Origin: an uncultured Prevotella sp.
GTDB lineage: Bacteria > Bacteroidota > Bacteroidia > Bacteroidales > Bacteroidaceae
DNA length: 6,245 nucleotides
Reading direction: 5' to 3'
Assembly: GCA_900540885.1 (NCBI GenBank)
Contig: UQHJ01000105.1
Coordinates: forward strand, 1 to 6,245
Shown here: in pieces, positions 1 to 5,940 of the stretch
Layout of the letters: each line of letters begins with the position of its first letter
Numbering within the stretch: the stretch's first letter is position 1
Position numbers and translations under genes: made by a program
The notes under the pieces: generated by a model
The model's input: the letters and a program-made list of their open reading frames with translations, nothing else
The model's database searches: none
Told to the model about the DNA's origin: nothing

Positions 1-3
1 AAA

Positions 4-34
4 CCCCGAAGTCCTATTTTACAGGACTTCGGGG
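4..34 (+). terminator. Strong 12-bp hairpin, likely end of upstream transcript
   Basis: A perfect 12-bp stem (4-15 pairs with 23-34, CCCCGAAGTCCT and its complement) encloses a 7-nt loop. A loose T-rich stretch follows (40-43 and 50-52) rather than a clean T-run, so rightward termination is plausible but not textbook. On the minus strand the stem is followed by TTT at the window edge, so it could also serve a leftward transcript or be bidirectional. The gene it would end lies outside the window. Confidence 0.55.
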
Positions 35-49
35 AGGAATTTTATGTTC

Positions 50-80
50 TTTGAAGTTTTACCGGACAGCAATAATTTTA
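50..80 (+). promoter_or_regulatory. Putative Bacteroidota-type promoter of the GH53 gene
   Basis: TTTG at 50-53 and TAATTTTA at 73-80 are separated by 19 nt. This fits the Bacteroides-type -33 TTTG / -7 TAnnTTTG layout except that the last base of the -7 box is A instead of G. Transcription would start near 87-90, leaving a 5' UTR of about 25 nt. There is no Shine-Dalgarno sequence before the ATG at 114; the region is AT-rich, as is usual in this phylum. The assignment is by consensus only. Confidence 0.45.
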
Positions 81-113
81 ATAAGTTACTAACGTTCCAA
101 AATATTTACTATT

Positions 114-1244
114 ATGAAGAATATATTTATGTCCTTATTGGCGTTTTTCGCCATTACGCTTACCGCCTGTGGCAGTGATGACCCCACTCCTATTCCTACG
201 CCTCCCCCACCATCAGAACCTTCTGAACCTTCTGACTTGATAGAACGCGTTGTAGGAGCCGACATCAGTTGGTACACTGAAATGGAGGCCGACGGTCGCC
301 ACTTCTATAATGCTCAAGGTGAGCAGATGAGTTGCCCTGAATTGATGAGTCAATTGGGCGTACGAGCAATACGCTTGCGCGTATGGGTTAATCCTGAGAA
401 TGCAGCCTGTCAGTTTAACAATACGGCCGATGTTGTAGCCAAAGCCAAGGCTGCTGCAGCGGCTAAGTTGAACGTGATGATAGACTTCCATTATTCCGAC
501 CTTTGGGCTGACCCTAGTCGCCAACAGAAACCAAAGGCTTGGGAAGGACTCAGCTTTGACCAACTCCTTCAGAAGGTGGCCGAACACACACGTGAGGTGC
601 TCACTGCCGTAAAGGAGGCTGGCGTAACGCCTCGTTGGGTACAAATAGGTAATGAGACGCGCAATGGTATGATCTACCCCGACGGTGCGCTTTACGATAG
701 TAAATGGAAGGCATTGCCCGATGGGTGGAAGAAGTTCACACAACTCTATATGGTGGGTTATAATGCAGCAAAGGAGGTGTTGCCCAATGCCCAAGTAATG
801 CCCCATCTTAATACAGCTTCAAAGCAGAGTGACAACCTTTGGTGGTTAGAGCAATTTAAGGCGCAAGGAGCAAAGTTTGATATGGTAGCTTTCTCACACT
901 ATCCACAAGTAGACGACAGTTCGAAGCAACCCACCGAACTCAATACCTTGGCTGCGCAGTGCATGAAGCAAGTTAAGCAGAAGTACAATGTGCCAGTCAT
1001 GGTGGCTGAATTTGGTGTGCGCTCTACGGCCAATGAAGCTTTAGCTGCAAGTATTACAAAGGACTTCATCACGAAGGCAGGTAGAGCAGGCGTCGGTACA
1101 CTCTTCTACTGGGAACCAGAGGTGTACGGTGATTGGCGTCCAAAGTCATACACCACTTTCTTCGACAACTGGCCAGTCTATGACATGGGAGCTTTCAGCG
1201 CCAATGGTCGCCCCACTAGCGTACTCGAGGAGTGGAGTAAGTGA
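114..1244 (+). CDS. Arabinogalactan endo-beta-1,4-galactanase (GH53), lipoprotein
   Basis: A 376-residue glycoside hydrolase family 53 enzyme. Known members cleave internal beta-1,4-galactosyl bonds of pectic galactan and type I arabinogalactan with retention of configuration. Residues 1-19 form a lipoprotein signal peptide: a basic start (MKN), a hydrophobic core, and the lipobox LTAC with lipidated Cys19. After GSDD comes a Pro/Ser/Glu-rich tether to about residue 41, consistent with display on the outer membrane, probably at the cell surface. The TIM barrel follows (about 47-376). GADISWYTEMEADG (48-61) and DFHYSDLWADP (124-134) are family-typical. The acid/base Glu is E181 in VQIGNE, and the likely nucleophile is E299 in VMVAEFG. 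Met1 is preferred over Met6 because it supplies Lys2 to the signal peptide. The gene appears complete and has no added carbohydrate-binding module. No SusC/SusD genes are visible beside it, so membership of a utilisation locus rests on sequence to the left. Confidence 0.93.
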   Translation: MKNIFMSLLAFFAITLTACGSDDPTPIPTPPPPSEPSEPSDLIERVVGADISWYTEMEADGRHFYNAQGEQMSCPELMSQLGVRAIRLRVWVNPENAACQFNNTADVVAKAKAAAAAKLNVMIDFHYSDLWADPSRQQKPKAWEGLSFDQLLQKVAEHTREVLTAVKEAGVTPRWVQIGNETRNGMIYPDGALYDSKWKALPDGWKKFTQLYMVGYNAAKEVLPNAQVMPHLNTASKQSDNLWWLEQFKAQGAKFDMVAFSHYPQVDDSSKQPTELNTLAAQCMKQVKQKYNVPVMVAEFGVRSTANEALAASITKDFITKAGRAGVGTLFYWEPEVYGDWRPKSYTTFFDNWPVYDMGAFSANGRPTSVLEEWSK

Positions 1245-1247
1245 CAA

Positions 1248-1264
1248 TAGGGGAAGAGACTTTC
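1248..1264 (+). repeat. Short remnant of the GC-rich palindromic repeat
   Basis: TAGGGGAAGAGACTTTC begins three bases after the galactanase stop codon. It matches 16 of 17 bases of the right half of the palindrome at 5656-5672 (A in place of G at the twelfth base). The left, C-rich half is absent here. A relic of a dispersed element is the simplest reading, but the match is short enough that coincidence is not excluded. Confidence 0.4.
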
Positions 1265-1269
1265 AAACA

Positions 1270-1483
1270 GCAATTTGTCGAATAGAACAAGAATAAAAAT
1301 TAATGAAATAATTAATGTTCAATTAATGATAATTAATGTTCAAAACAATGCGCGAAGCGCATAACATAAATAGTTAACGTTTAAGTTTAGGCGCGCTTCG
1401 CGCATTGTTTTGAACATTAATTATCATTAATTGAACATTAATTATTTCATTAATTTTTATTCTTGTTCTATTCGACAAATTGC
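1270..1483. repeat. Perfect 91-bp inverted repeat with 32-nt loop
   Basis: Bases 1270-1360 are the exact reverse complement of 1393-1483; I checked the arms base by base in blocks and found no mismatch. The loop is 1361-1392. The arms are AT-rich, with ATTAATG repeated four times in each (1299, 1311, 1322 and 1332 on the left), and end at the loop in a GC-rich tip. The trinucleotide CAG flanks the repeat directly at 1268-1270 and 1483-1485, so an element of 1271-1482 with a 3-bp target duplication is possible but weak evidence. No ORF lies inside. Candidate natures are a MITE-like non-autonomous element or a structural DNA/RNA palindrome. It ends about 25 bp before the putative argS promoter. 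Confidence 0.92.
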
Positions 1484-1507
1484 AGTTCATCGTTTTCGCC
1501 TTAAAAG

Positions 1508-1539
1508 TTTTCTGTGTTTTGTGTTAATCACTAACTTTG
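1508..1539 (+). promoter_or_regulatory. Putative argS promoter
   Basis: TAACTTTG at 1532-1539 is an exact match to the Bacteroidota -7 consensus TAnnTTTG. The T-run TTTT at 1508-1511 lies 20 nt upstream and could serve as a degenerate -33 element; a true TTTG at 1518-1521 is too close. Transcription would start near 1546, giving a 5' UTR of about 20 nt that is A-rich and lacks a Shine-Dalgarno sequence. Confidence 0.6.
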
Positions 1540-1567
1540 TAGCCAAAATAAAAATAAAAGATTAAGC

Positions 1568-3385
1568 ATGAAGATAGAACAACAACTCCAAGCCGCAGTG
1601 ATAGAGGCCGTAAAAGCACTTTACGGACAGGACATCACCCCCGAACAGGTGGCATTGCAAAAGACAAAGAAAGAATTTGAAGGCCACTTGACACTGGTAG
1701 TTTTCGGTTTGTTGCGCATCTCGCGCAAGAAGCCTGAGGACACGGCACAAGAGATTGGTCAGTGGTTGAAGGATAATACCTCGCTGTTGCAGTCATTTAA
1801 CGTAGTAAAGGGTTTCCTCAACCTCGTTATCGCTCCTGCGCAGTGGATTACGTTGCTCAACGACATTGACGCTGACGACCACTTTGGCATTACGAAGCCT
1901 ACAGAAGATAGCCCATTGGTGATGATAGAATACTCTTCACCCAACACCAATAAGCCCCTCCACTTAGGCCACGTGCGCAATAACCTATTGGGTTGGGCCT
2001 TGGCTGGCGTAGTAGAGGCTAACGGCAACCGCGTCGTGAAGACGAACATTGTCAACGACCGTGGTATCCACATCTGTAAGTCTATGTTGGCATGGCTCAA
2101 GTATGGCAATGGCGAGACTCCTCAAAGCAGCGGTAAGAAGGGTGACCACTTGATTGGCGACTATTACGTAGCCTTCGATAAGCACTACCGCGCTGAGGTG
2201 AAGGAGTTGCAAGCCAAGTTTATGGCCGAAGGTATGAATGAAGAAGATGCTAAGGCTAAAGCTGAAAAGGAAAGCCCCCTTATGCAAGAGGCACACGCGA
2301 TGCTCGTGAAGTGGGAGGCCAACGACCCTGAGGTACGTGCCCTGTGGCGCAAGATGAACGAATGGGTGTACGAAGGTTTTGACGAGACTTATAAGGCACT
2401 CGGCGTTAGCTTCGACAAGATCTATTACGAAAGCGACACTTACTTGGTAGGTAAGCAGGCCGTAGAAGAGGGTCTCAGCAAGGGACTCTTCTTCCGTAAG
2501 GAGGACGGCTCTGTATGGGCTGACTTGACAAAGGACGGACTTGATGAGAAGTTGTTGCTCCGCGCTGACGGCACGAGCGTCTATATGACGCAGGACATTG
2601 GTACGGCAAAGTTGCGTTTCCAAGACTTCCCTATCAACAAGATGATCTACGTCGTAGGTAACGAACAGAACTACCACTTCCAAGTACTCTCTATCTTGCT
2701 CGACCGTTTAGGTTTTGAATGGGGTAAGAGTTTGGTTCACTTCTCGTATGGTATGGTCGAATTGCCTAACGGTAAGATGAAGAGCCGCGAGGGTACGGTG
2801 GTTGACGCTGACGACTTGGTAGCAGGCATGATTGCTCAGGCTCGCCAGACCATCGATGAGGCGAAGAAGAACACCGACATGAGCGAAGAAGAGAAACAAG
2901 AGGTGGCTCGCATCGTAGGTATGGGTGCACTGAAGTACTTCTTGCTGAAGGTGGACGCTCGTAAGAATATGCTCTTCAACCCCGAAGAGAGTATCGACTT
3001 CAACGGCAACACGGGTCCCTTCATTCAATATACTTACGCTCGTATCCGTTCTATCTTGCGCAAGGCTGCCGATGCTGGCATCAACGTGCCCGACACGTTG
3101 CCCACCGACATCGAGATTTCGACGAAGGAGGAGGAGATTATTCAACACATTGCCGACTTTGCCGCTGTCGTGCGCCAAGCTGGTAAAGAATATCAGCCTG
3201 CAGCCGTAGCCAACTATTGCTACGAGCTGGTTAAGGAATACAACCAATTCTATCACGACTTCAGCATCTTACGCGAAGAAGATAGCCGCAAGCAAATGTT
3301 CCGCCTCGTACTCTCTAAGAATGTAGCAAAGGTAGTTCGCATCGGCATGGGTCTCTTAGGCATCGAGATGCCTGAACGTATGTAG
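1568..3385 (+). CDS. argS: Arginyl-tRNA synthetase
   Basis: A 605-residue class I aminoacyl-tRNA synthetase that charges tRNA-Arg with arginine using ATP in the cytoplasm. The N-terminal additional domain that contacts the tRNA D-loop spans about 1-90. The Rossmann catalytic core follows, with the HIGH motif as HLGH (132-135) preceded by the typical SSPNTNKP segment. The KMSKS loop appears as KMKSREG (403-409); the altered form is common in ArgS. A charged helical insertion lies around 205-250. The C-terminal DALR-type anticodon-binding domain starts near 485 with NTGPFIQYTYARIRS and ends in MPERM, a typical ArgS terminus. Length is normal for the family. The ATG at 1568 places the start shortly after a good promoter and gives a complete N-terminal domain. 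Essential and effectively unambiguous. Confidence 0.98.
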   Translation: MKIEQQLQAAVIEAVKALYGQDITPEQVALQKTKKEFEGHLTLVVFGLLRISRKKPEDTAQEIGQWLKDNTSLLQSFNVVKGFLNLVIAPAQWITLLNDIDADDHFGITKPTEDSPLVMIEYSSPNTNKPLHLGHVRNNLLGWALAGVVEANGNRVVKTNIVNDRGIHICKSMLAWLKYGNGETPQSSGKKGDHLIGDYYVAFDKHYRAEVKELQAKFMAEGMNEEDAKAKAEKESPLMQEAHAMLVKWEANDPEVRALWRKMNEWVYEGFDETYKALGVSFDKIYYESDTYLVGKQAVEEGLSKGLFFRKEDGSVWADLTKDGLDEKLLLRADGTSVYMTQDIGTAKLRFQDFPINKMIYVVGNEQNYHFQVLSILLDRLGFEWGKSLVHFSYGMVELPNGKMKSREGTVVDADDLVAGMIAQARQTIDEAKKNTDMSEEEKQEVARIVGMGALKYFLLKVDARKNMLFNPEESIDFNGNTGPFIQYTYARIRSILRKAADAGINVPDTLPTDIEISTKEEEIIQHIADFAAVVRQAGKEYQPAAVANYCYELVKEYNQFYHDFSILREEDSRKQMFRLVLSKNVAKVVRIGMGLLGIEMPERM

Positions 3386-3537
3386 TTTTTTTTAGTTGAC
3401 GAGTTAACGAGTTGACAAGTTAACGAGTTAACGAGTTAACGAGTTGACGGGTAAGTTACCTTATACATATAGAACAAACCTACCCGTTAACTCGTTAACT
3501 TGTCAACTCGTCAACTTGTTAACAAAAAAAGAAAAGA
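3386..3537. repeat. Palindromic array of 8-bp AGTTRACR repeats
   Basis: After a T8 run (3386-3393), seven contiguous 8-bp units of consensus AGTTRACR occupy 3394-3449, followed by GGTAAGTTACC (3450-3460). After a short spacer, about five units return in inverse orientation at 3485-3523, followed by A7 (3524-3530). Every unit carries GTTAAC or GTTGAC, i.e. a GTYRAC hexamer at exact 8-bp spacing. The two blocks can pair through most of their length, allowing G-U pairs in RNA. The T-run lies before and the A-run after the palindrome, the reverse of an intrinsic terminator on either strand. The stem ends about 15 nt before the next start codon. No promoter with a TAnnTTTG box is evident here, so the RNase H gene may depend on argS read-through or on an unrecognised promoter. 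Confidence 0.93.
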
Positions 3538-4248
3538 ATGTCACAACCCAAATACTACGTAGTATGGAATGGGCGTGAACCTGGGATATATCGCACGTGG
3601 GAAGACTGCCAACGACAAGTGGTGGGCTTCCCCGCTGCTGTTTATAAGTCGTTTAAGTCGGAGGCGGAAGCGAAACGCGCGTTCGAAGCTCCTGCAACGG
3701 ATTACGTCAACGTGCCTACAGGCTGTTCTAAGACGAGTGAAGAGGATAAGACGCAACGTCCTTCCCAAGTGGCTGCGCCGAAAGGTTGTCCTCCTCCACC
3801 ACCTGACTACCGACACGATACGGTGTTGCCCTTACCGCTTGAAGTAAAGGCCGATGCCTTAGCCGTCGATGCAGCTTGTTCGGGCAACCCCGGCCCCATG
3901 GAATATCGGGGAGTCTACTTAGCTACGGGACAGGAAATCTTTCACTACGGCCCTGTACACGGTACGAACAATATTGGCGAGTTCTTAGCCATCGTGCATG
4001 CGTTGGCACTCCTAAAGAAGCGTCAACGCGTGATGACGATCTATACGGATAGTCGTAACGCGCTATTGTGGATTAAGGCACGCAAGTGTCGCACGAAGTT
4101 GGCCCGAACGCCACGCACCGAACAGCTCTTTCAAATGATTGAACGTGCCGAGCATTGGCTCAAGACAAACGACTTCTCCGACATTCCTATATTGAAGTGG
4201 GAAACTTCACGTTGGGGCGAAGTACCCGCTGACTTCGGACGGAAATGA
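3538..4248 (+). CDS. Ribonuclease H1 with N-terminal viroplasmin-type domain
   Basis: A 236-residue cytoplasmic enzyme that cuts the RNA strand of RNA-DNA hybrids, removing R-loops and primer remnants. Residues about 5-50 form a caulimovirus viroplasmin / RNase H1 N-terminal domain (YYVVWNGREPGIY, then the KSFKSEAEA helix), which binds hybrid or double-stranded RNA in homologues. A flexible linker of about 55 residues includes a five-proline run at 85-89. The RNase H fold spans about 105-236. The catalytic acidic residues appear as D111 (VDAACSGNPGP), E148 (NNIGEFLA), D171 (YTDSRNA) and D232 (WGEVPADFGRK), so all four are present. The ATG at 3538 follows an A-rich stretch and starts right at the N-terminal domain. 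The gene is complete. It sits 40 nt upstream of miaB, probably in one transcript. The symbol rnhA would be reasonable, but naming differs between genomes. Confidence 0.95.
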   Translation: MSQPKYYVVWNGREPGIYRTWEDCQRQVVGFPAAVYKSFKSEAEAKRAFEAPATDYVNVPTGCSKTSEEDKTQRPSQVAAPKGCPPPPPDYRHDTVLPLPLEVKADALAVDAACSGNPGPMEYRGVYLATGQEIFHYGPVHGTNNIGEFLAIVHALALLKKRQRVMTIYTDSRNALLWIKARKCRTKLARTPRTEQLFQMIERAEHWLKTNDFSDIPILKWETSRWGEVPADFGRK

Positions 4249-4288
4249 CATCACCATGAACTTGTCAATCCACCTATAAAAATAATCA

Positions 4289-5611
4289 ATGAAACATCTA
4301 TATATCGAAACATACGGCTGCCAGATGAATGTGGCCGATAGCGAAGTCGTAGCCTCTGTCATGAAGATGGCGGGCTACGAACCTTGCGAGTCATTGGACG
4401 AGGCTGATGCCGTGTTCCTCAACACTTGCTCTGTACGCGACAATGCGGAACAGAAGATTATTCACCGCTTGGAGGCGCTCAATGCCATGCGTCGTAAAGG
4501 TCGCAAACTGATTATCGGCGTGTTGGGCTGCATGGCCGAGCGCGTAAAGGACGGACTGCTCAATGAGCATGGTGCCGACCTCGTAGCGGGTCCTGATGCT
4601 TATCTCAGTCTGCCCGACCTCATCGCACAAGCTGAGGTGGGCAATAAGGCGATTGACATTGAGTTGAGCACAACCGAGACGTATCGCGACATCGTACCCG
4701 AACGCTACTGTGGTAGCCGCATTTCGGGGTTTGTTAGCATTATGCGTGGTTGCAACAACTTCTGCCACTACTGCATTGTGCCTTATACGCGTGGTCGCGA
4801 ACGTTCACGCGATATTGAAAGCATTCTGACCGAAGCACGCGACCTCGAAAGCCGCAACTACAAAGAGATTACACTATTGGGCCAAAACGTTAACTCTTAC
4901 TGTTGGAAACGCGAGGACGGCACAGAGATTCGCTTCCCCGAACTCCTGCGCACTGTAGCACGCGCTGTCCCTGGCTTGCGTATTCGCTTTAGCACCAGCC
5001 ATCCCAAGGACATGAGTGACGAGACGCTGCACGTGATAGCCGAAGAGCCAAACGTTTGCCGCCACATCCACCTGCCCGTACAGAGTGGGTCGAACCGCAT
5101 CTTGAAGTTAATGAACCGTAAGTATACGCGTGAGTGGTACATGGACCGCGTGGCTGCCATTCGTCGCATCGTGCCTGACTGTGGTTTGAGCACCGACATC
5201 TTTGCGGGGTATTGCTCTGAGACGGAGGAGGATCACCAACTTTCGCTCTCGCTCATGCGTGAGTGTGGTTACGACTCAGCCTTTATGTTTAAGTACAGTG
5301 AACGCCCTGGCACTTATGCTTCGCGCCACCTCTCCGACGACGTGAGCGAAGAGGTGAAAATCCGTCGTTTGAACGAACTCATCGCCTTGCAGAATGAGTT
5401 GAGCGCAGAGAGCAATGCCAAGTGCGTAGGTAAGGAGTACGAGATATTGGTGGAAGGCGTGAGCAAGCGTTCTCGCGAACAACTCTTTGGCCGCACGGAG
5501 CAAAACAAGGTCGTTGTCTTCGACCGTGGCACACACCACCCTGGTGAATACGTCCGCGTACGCATCACCAGTTCTTCAAGCGCCACGCTACAAGGCGAAG
5601 AGATTAGATAA
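4289..5611 (+). CDS. miaB: tRNA-2-methylthio-N6-isopentenyladenosine37 synthase
   Basis: A 440-residue radical-SAM methylthiotransferase. MiaB adds a methylthio group to N6-isopentenyl-A37 of tRNAs reading UNN codons, using two 4Fe-4S clusters and S-adenosylmethionine. The N-terminal UPF0004 domain has cluster ligands C11 (TYGCQMN), C47 (NTCSVR) and C81 (LGCMAE). The radical-SAM motif CxxxCxxC is C155-C159-C162 in RGCNNFCHYC, followed by VPYTRGRERSR. Core motifs GQNVNSY, RFSTSHPKDM and LPVQSGSNRIL are present. A TRAM RNA-binding domain occupies about 376-437 and includes FGRTEQNK. NTCSVRDNAE and the FGRTEQNK segment favour MiaB over the paralogues RimO and MtaB. Length is normal. No promoter is seen in the 40-nt gap, so co-transcription with the RNase H gene is likely. 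The start ATG at 4289 lies directly before the conserved first strand and is not preceded by a Shine-Dalgarno sequence. Confidence 0.96.
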   Translation: MKHLYIETYGCQMNVADSEVVASVMKMAGYEPCESLDEADAVFLNTCSVRDNAEQKIIHRLEALNAMRRKGRKLIIGVLGCMAERVKDGLLNEHGADLVAGPDAYLSLPDLIAQAEVGNKAIDIELSTTETYRDIVPERYCGSRISGFVSIMRGCNNFCHYCIVPYTRGRERSRDIESILTEARDLESRNYKEITLLGQNVNSYCWKREDGTEIRFPELLRTVARAVPGLRIRFSTSHPKDMSDETLHVIAEEPNVCRHIHLPVQSGSNRILKLMNRKYTREWYMDRVAAIRRIVPDCGLSTDIFAGYCSETEEDHQLSLSLMRECGYDSAFMFKYSERPGTYASRHLSDDVSEEVKIRRLNELIALQNELSAESNAKCVGKEYEILVEGVSKRSREQLFGRTEQNKVVVFDRGTHHPGEYVRVRITSSSSATLQGEEIR

Positions 5612-5615
5612 GATA

Positions 5616-5669
5616 AGCCCTCTCCCCCTAACCCCCTCCCCGACCAGGGAGAGGGTAGGGGAAGAGGCT
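5616..5669. repeat. GC-rich imperfect palindrome of dispersed-repeat type
   Basis: The C-rich arm 5616-5640 pairs with the G-rich arm 5647-5669 around a 6-nt loop (5641-5646). The stem has about 21 pairs, two mismatches (5624/5662 and 5635/5652) and two single-base bulges (5620 and 5631). It begins five bases after the miaB stop codon. One strand is almost wholly pyrimidine on the left and purine on the right. Conceptual translation gives PLPLTPSPTRERVGE, a string I recall from spurious ORFs over dispersed intergenic palindromes in many bacteria. The stem could also weaken or end miaB transcription, though only TTT follows (5669-5671). Confidence 0.75.
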
Positions 5670-5725
5670 TTCCTAATGTGGAACAGAAAAACTTTGAGAA
5701 GATTTTTGGGGGGACGATTGGATTT

Positions 5726-5749
5726 CAATTAGCTGTTTGCAGCTAATTG
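5726..5749. repeat. Perfect 10-bp hairpin, AT-rich
   Basis: CAATTAGCTG (5726-5735) pairs exactly with CAGCTAATTG (5740-5749) around the loop TTTG. There is no T-run on either side, so it is unlikely to be an intrinsic terminator. It may be an mRNA 3' end stabiliser, a protein-binding palindrome or a short repeat; nothing in the sequence decides among these. Confidence 0.6.
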
Positions 5750-5821
5750 TAAAGAAGCAAATGAAAGAGAATATCCCCCTTACCTATATTATAAATTGAA
5801 GTGTACAACTTTATTCTATTG

Positions 5822-5855
5822 GTTATCAATACATAGCGATTATTGATAACTTTTT
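5822..5855 (+). terminator. Putative intrinsic terminator for the miaB transcript
   Basis: GTTATCAATA (5822-5831) pairs exactly with TATTGATAAC (5841-5850) around a 9-nt loop, and TTTTT follows at once (5851-5855). The layout fits an intrinsic terminator for rightward transcription. The stem has few G-C pairs, so strength is doubtful, and it lies about 210 nt after the miaB stop codon. A dyad protein-binding site is the alternative. Confidence 0.45.
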
Positions 5856-5903
5856 GAACGCTAAGACAAAGAAAAGTTTTCCAAAAAAATTATTTTCTTT
5901 TCC

Positions 5904-5934
5904 TTTTTTCGTAACAAAGTTTGCCGTATCTTTG
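5904..5934 (+). promoter_or_regulatory. Putative promoter driving the structured region
   Basis: TATCTTTG at 5927-5934 matches the TAnnTTTG -7 consensus exactly. A T6 run (5904-5909) lies upstream; TTTT at 5904-5907 is 19 nt from the -7 box and could replace the -33 TTTG. Transcription would start near 5941. No ORF with a credible start follows within 300 nt, so this promoter serves either a non-coding RNA or a gene with a long leader. Confidence 0.6.
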
Positions 5935-5940
5935 CCCACG

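Larger units (their letters stand above)
1245..1567. other. 323-bp intergenic region between GH53 gene and argS
   Basis: This non-coding gap contains three things, listed separately: a 17-nt GC-rich repeat remnant just after the galactanase stop codon, a large perfect inverted repeat, and the argS promoter with a short 5' UTR. I see no small ORF with a credible start and no tRNA-like fold. No classical GC-stem plus T-run terminator is visible for the galactanase transcript; the large palindrome may do that job. Confidence 0.8.

Noticed and set aside
213..806. 197-codon open frame on the minus strand within the galactanase gene
   Set aside because: It lies wholly opposite a gene with clear family motifs and has no recognisable domain, promoter or start context.
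1270..1483. Complete insertion sequence
   Set aside because: There is no transposase or any ORF inside; the element is just two arms and a short loop, so only a non-autonomous element can be considered.
1518..1521. TTTG as the -33 element of the argS promoter
   Set aside because: It is only 10 nt from the -7 box, against the usual spacing of about 19-21 nt.
1985..3256. Two long minus-strand open frames (232 and 182 codons) opposite argS
   Set aside because: ArgS is unambiguous across this stretch; the antisense products are low-complexity, hydrophobic and match no family I know. They are by-products of codon bias.
3358..3393. Hairpin AGGCAT/ATGCCT at the end of argS plus T8 as an intrinsic terminator
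   Set aside because: The 6-bp stem (3358-3373) is 12 nt away from the T-run, too far for intrinsic termination, and it is made of conserved coding sequence.
3450..3484. Promoter for the RNase H gene in the centre of the 8-bp array
   Set aside because: TTATACATATA is AT-rich, but there is no TAnnTTTG box or spaced TTTG, so a promoter cannot be supported.
3394..3523. CRISPR array
   Set aside because: The units are 8 bp and directly adjacent with no spacers, and they invert midway; there are no cas genes.
3569..3847. 92-codon + strand open frame in another frame of the RNase H gene
   Set aside because: The overlapping frame carries the viroplasmin domain and linker; this frame gives an Arg-rich string with no family features.
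5487..5732. 81-codon + strand open frame crossing the end of miaB
   Set aside because: It overlaps the TRAM domain of miaB out of frame and then translates the GC-rich palindrome, a known source of spurious ORFs.
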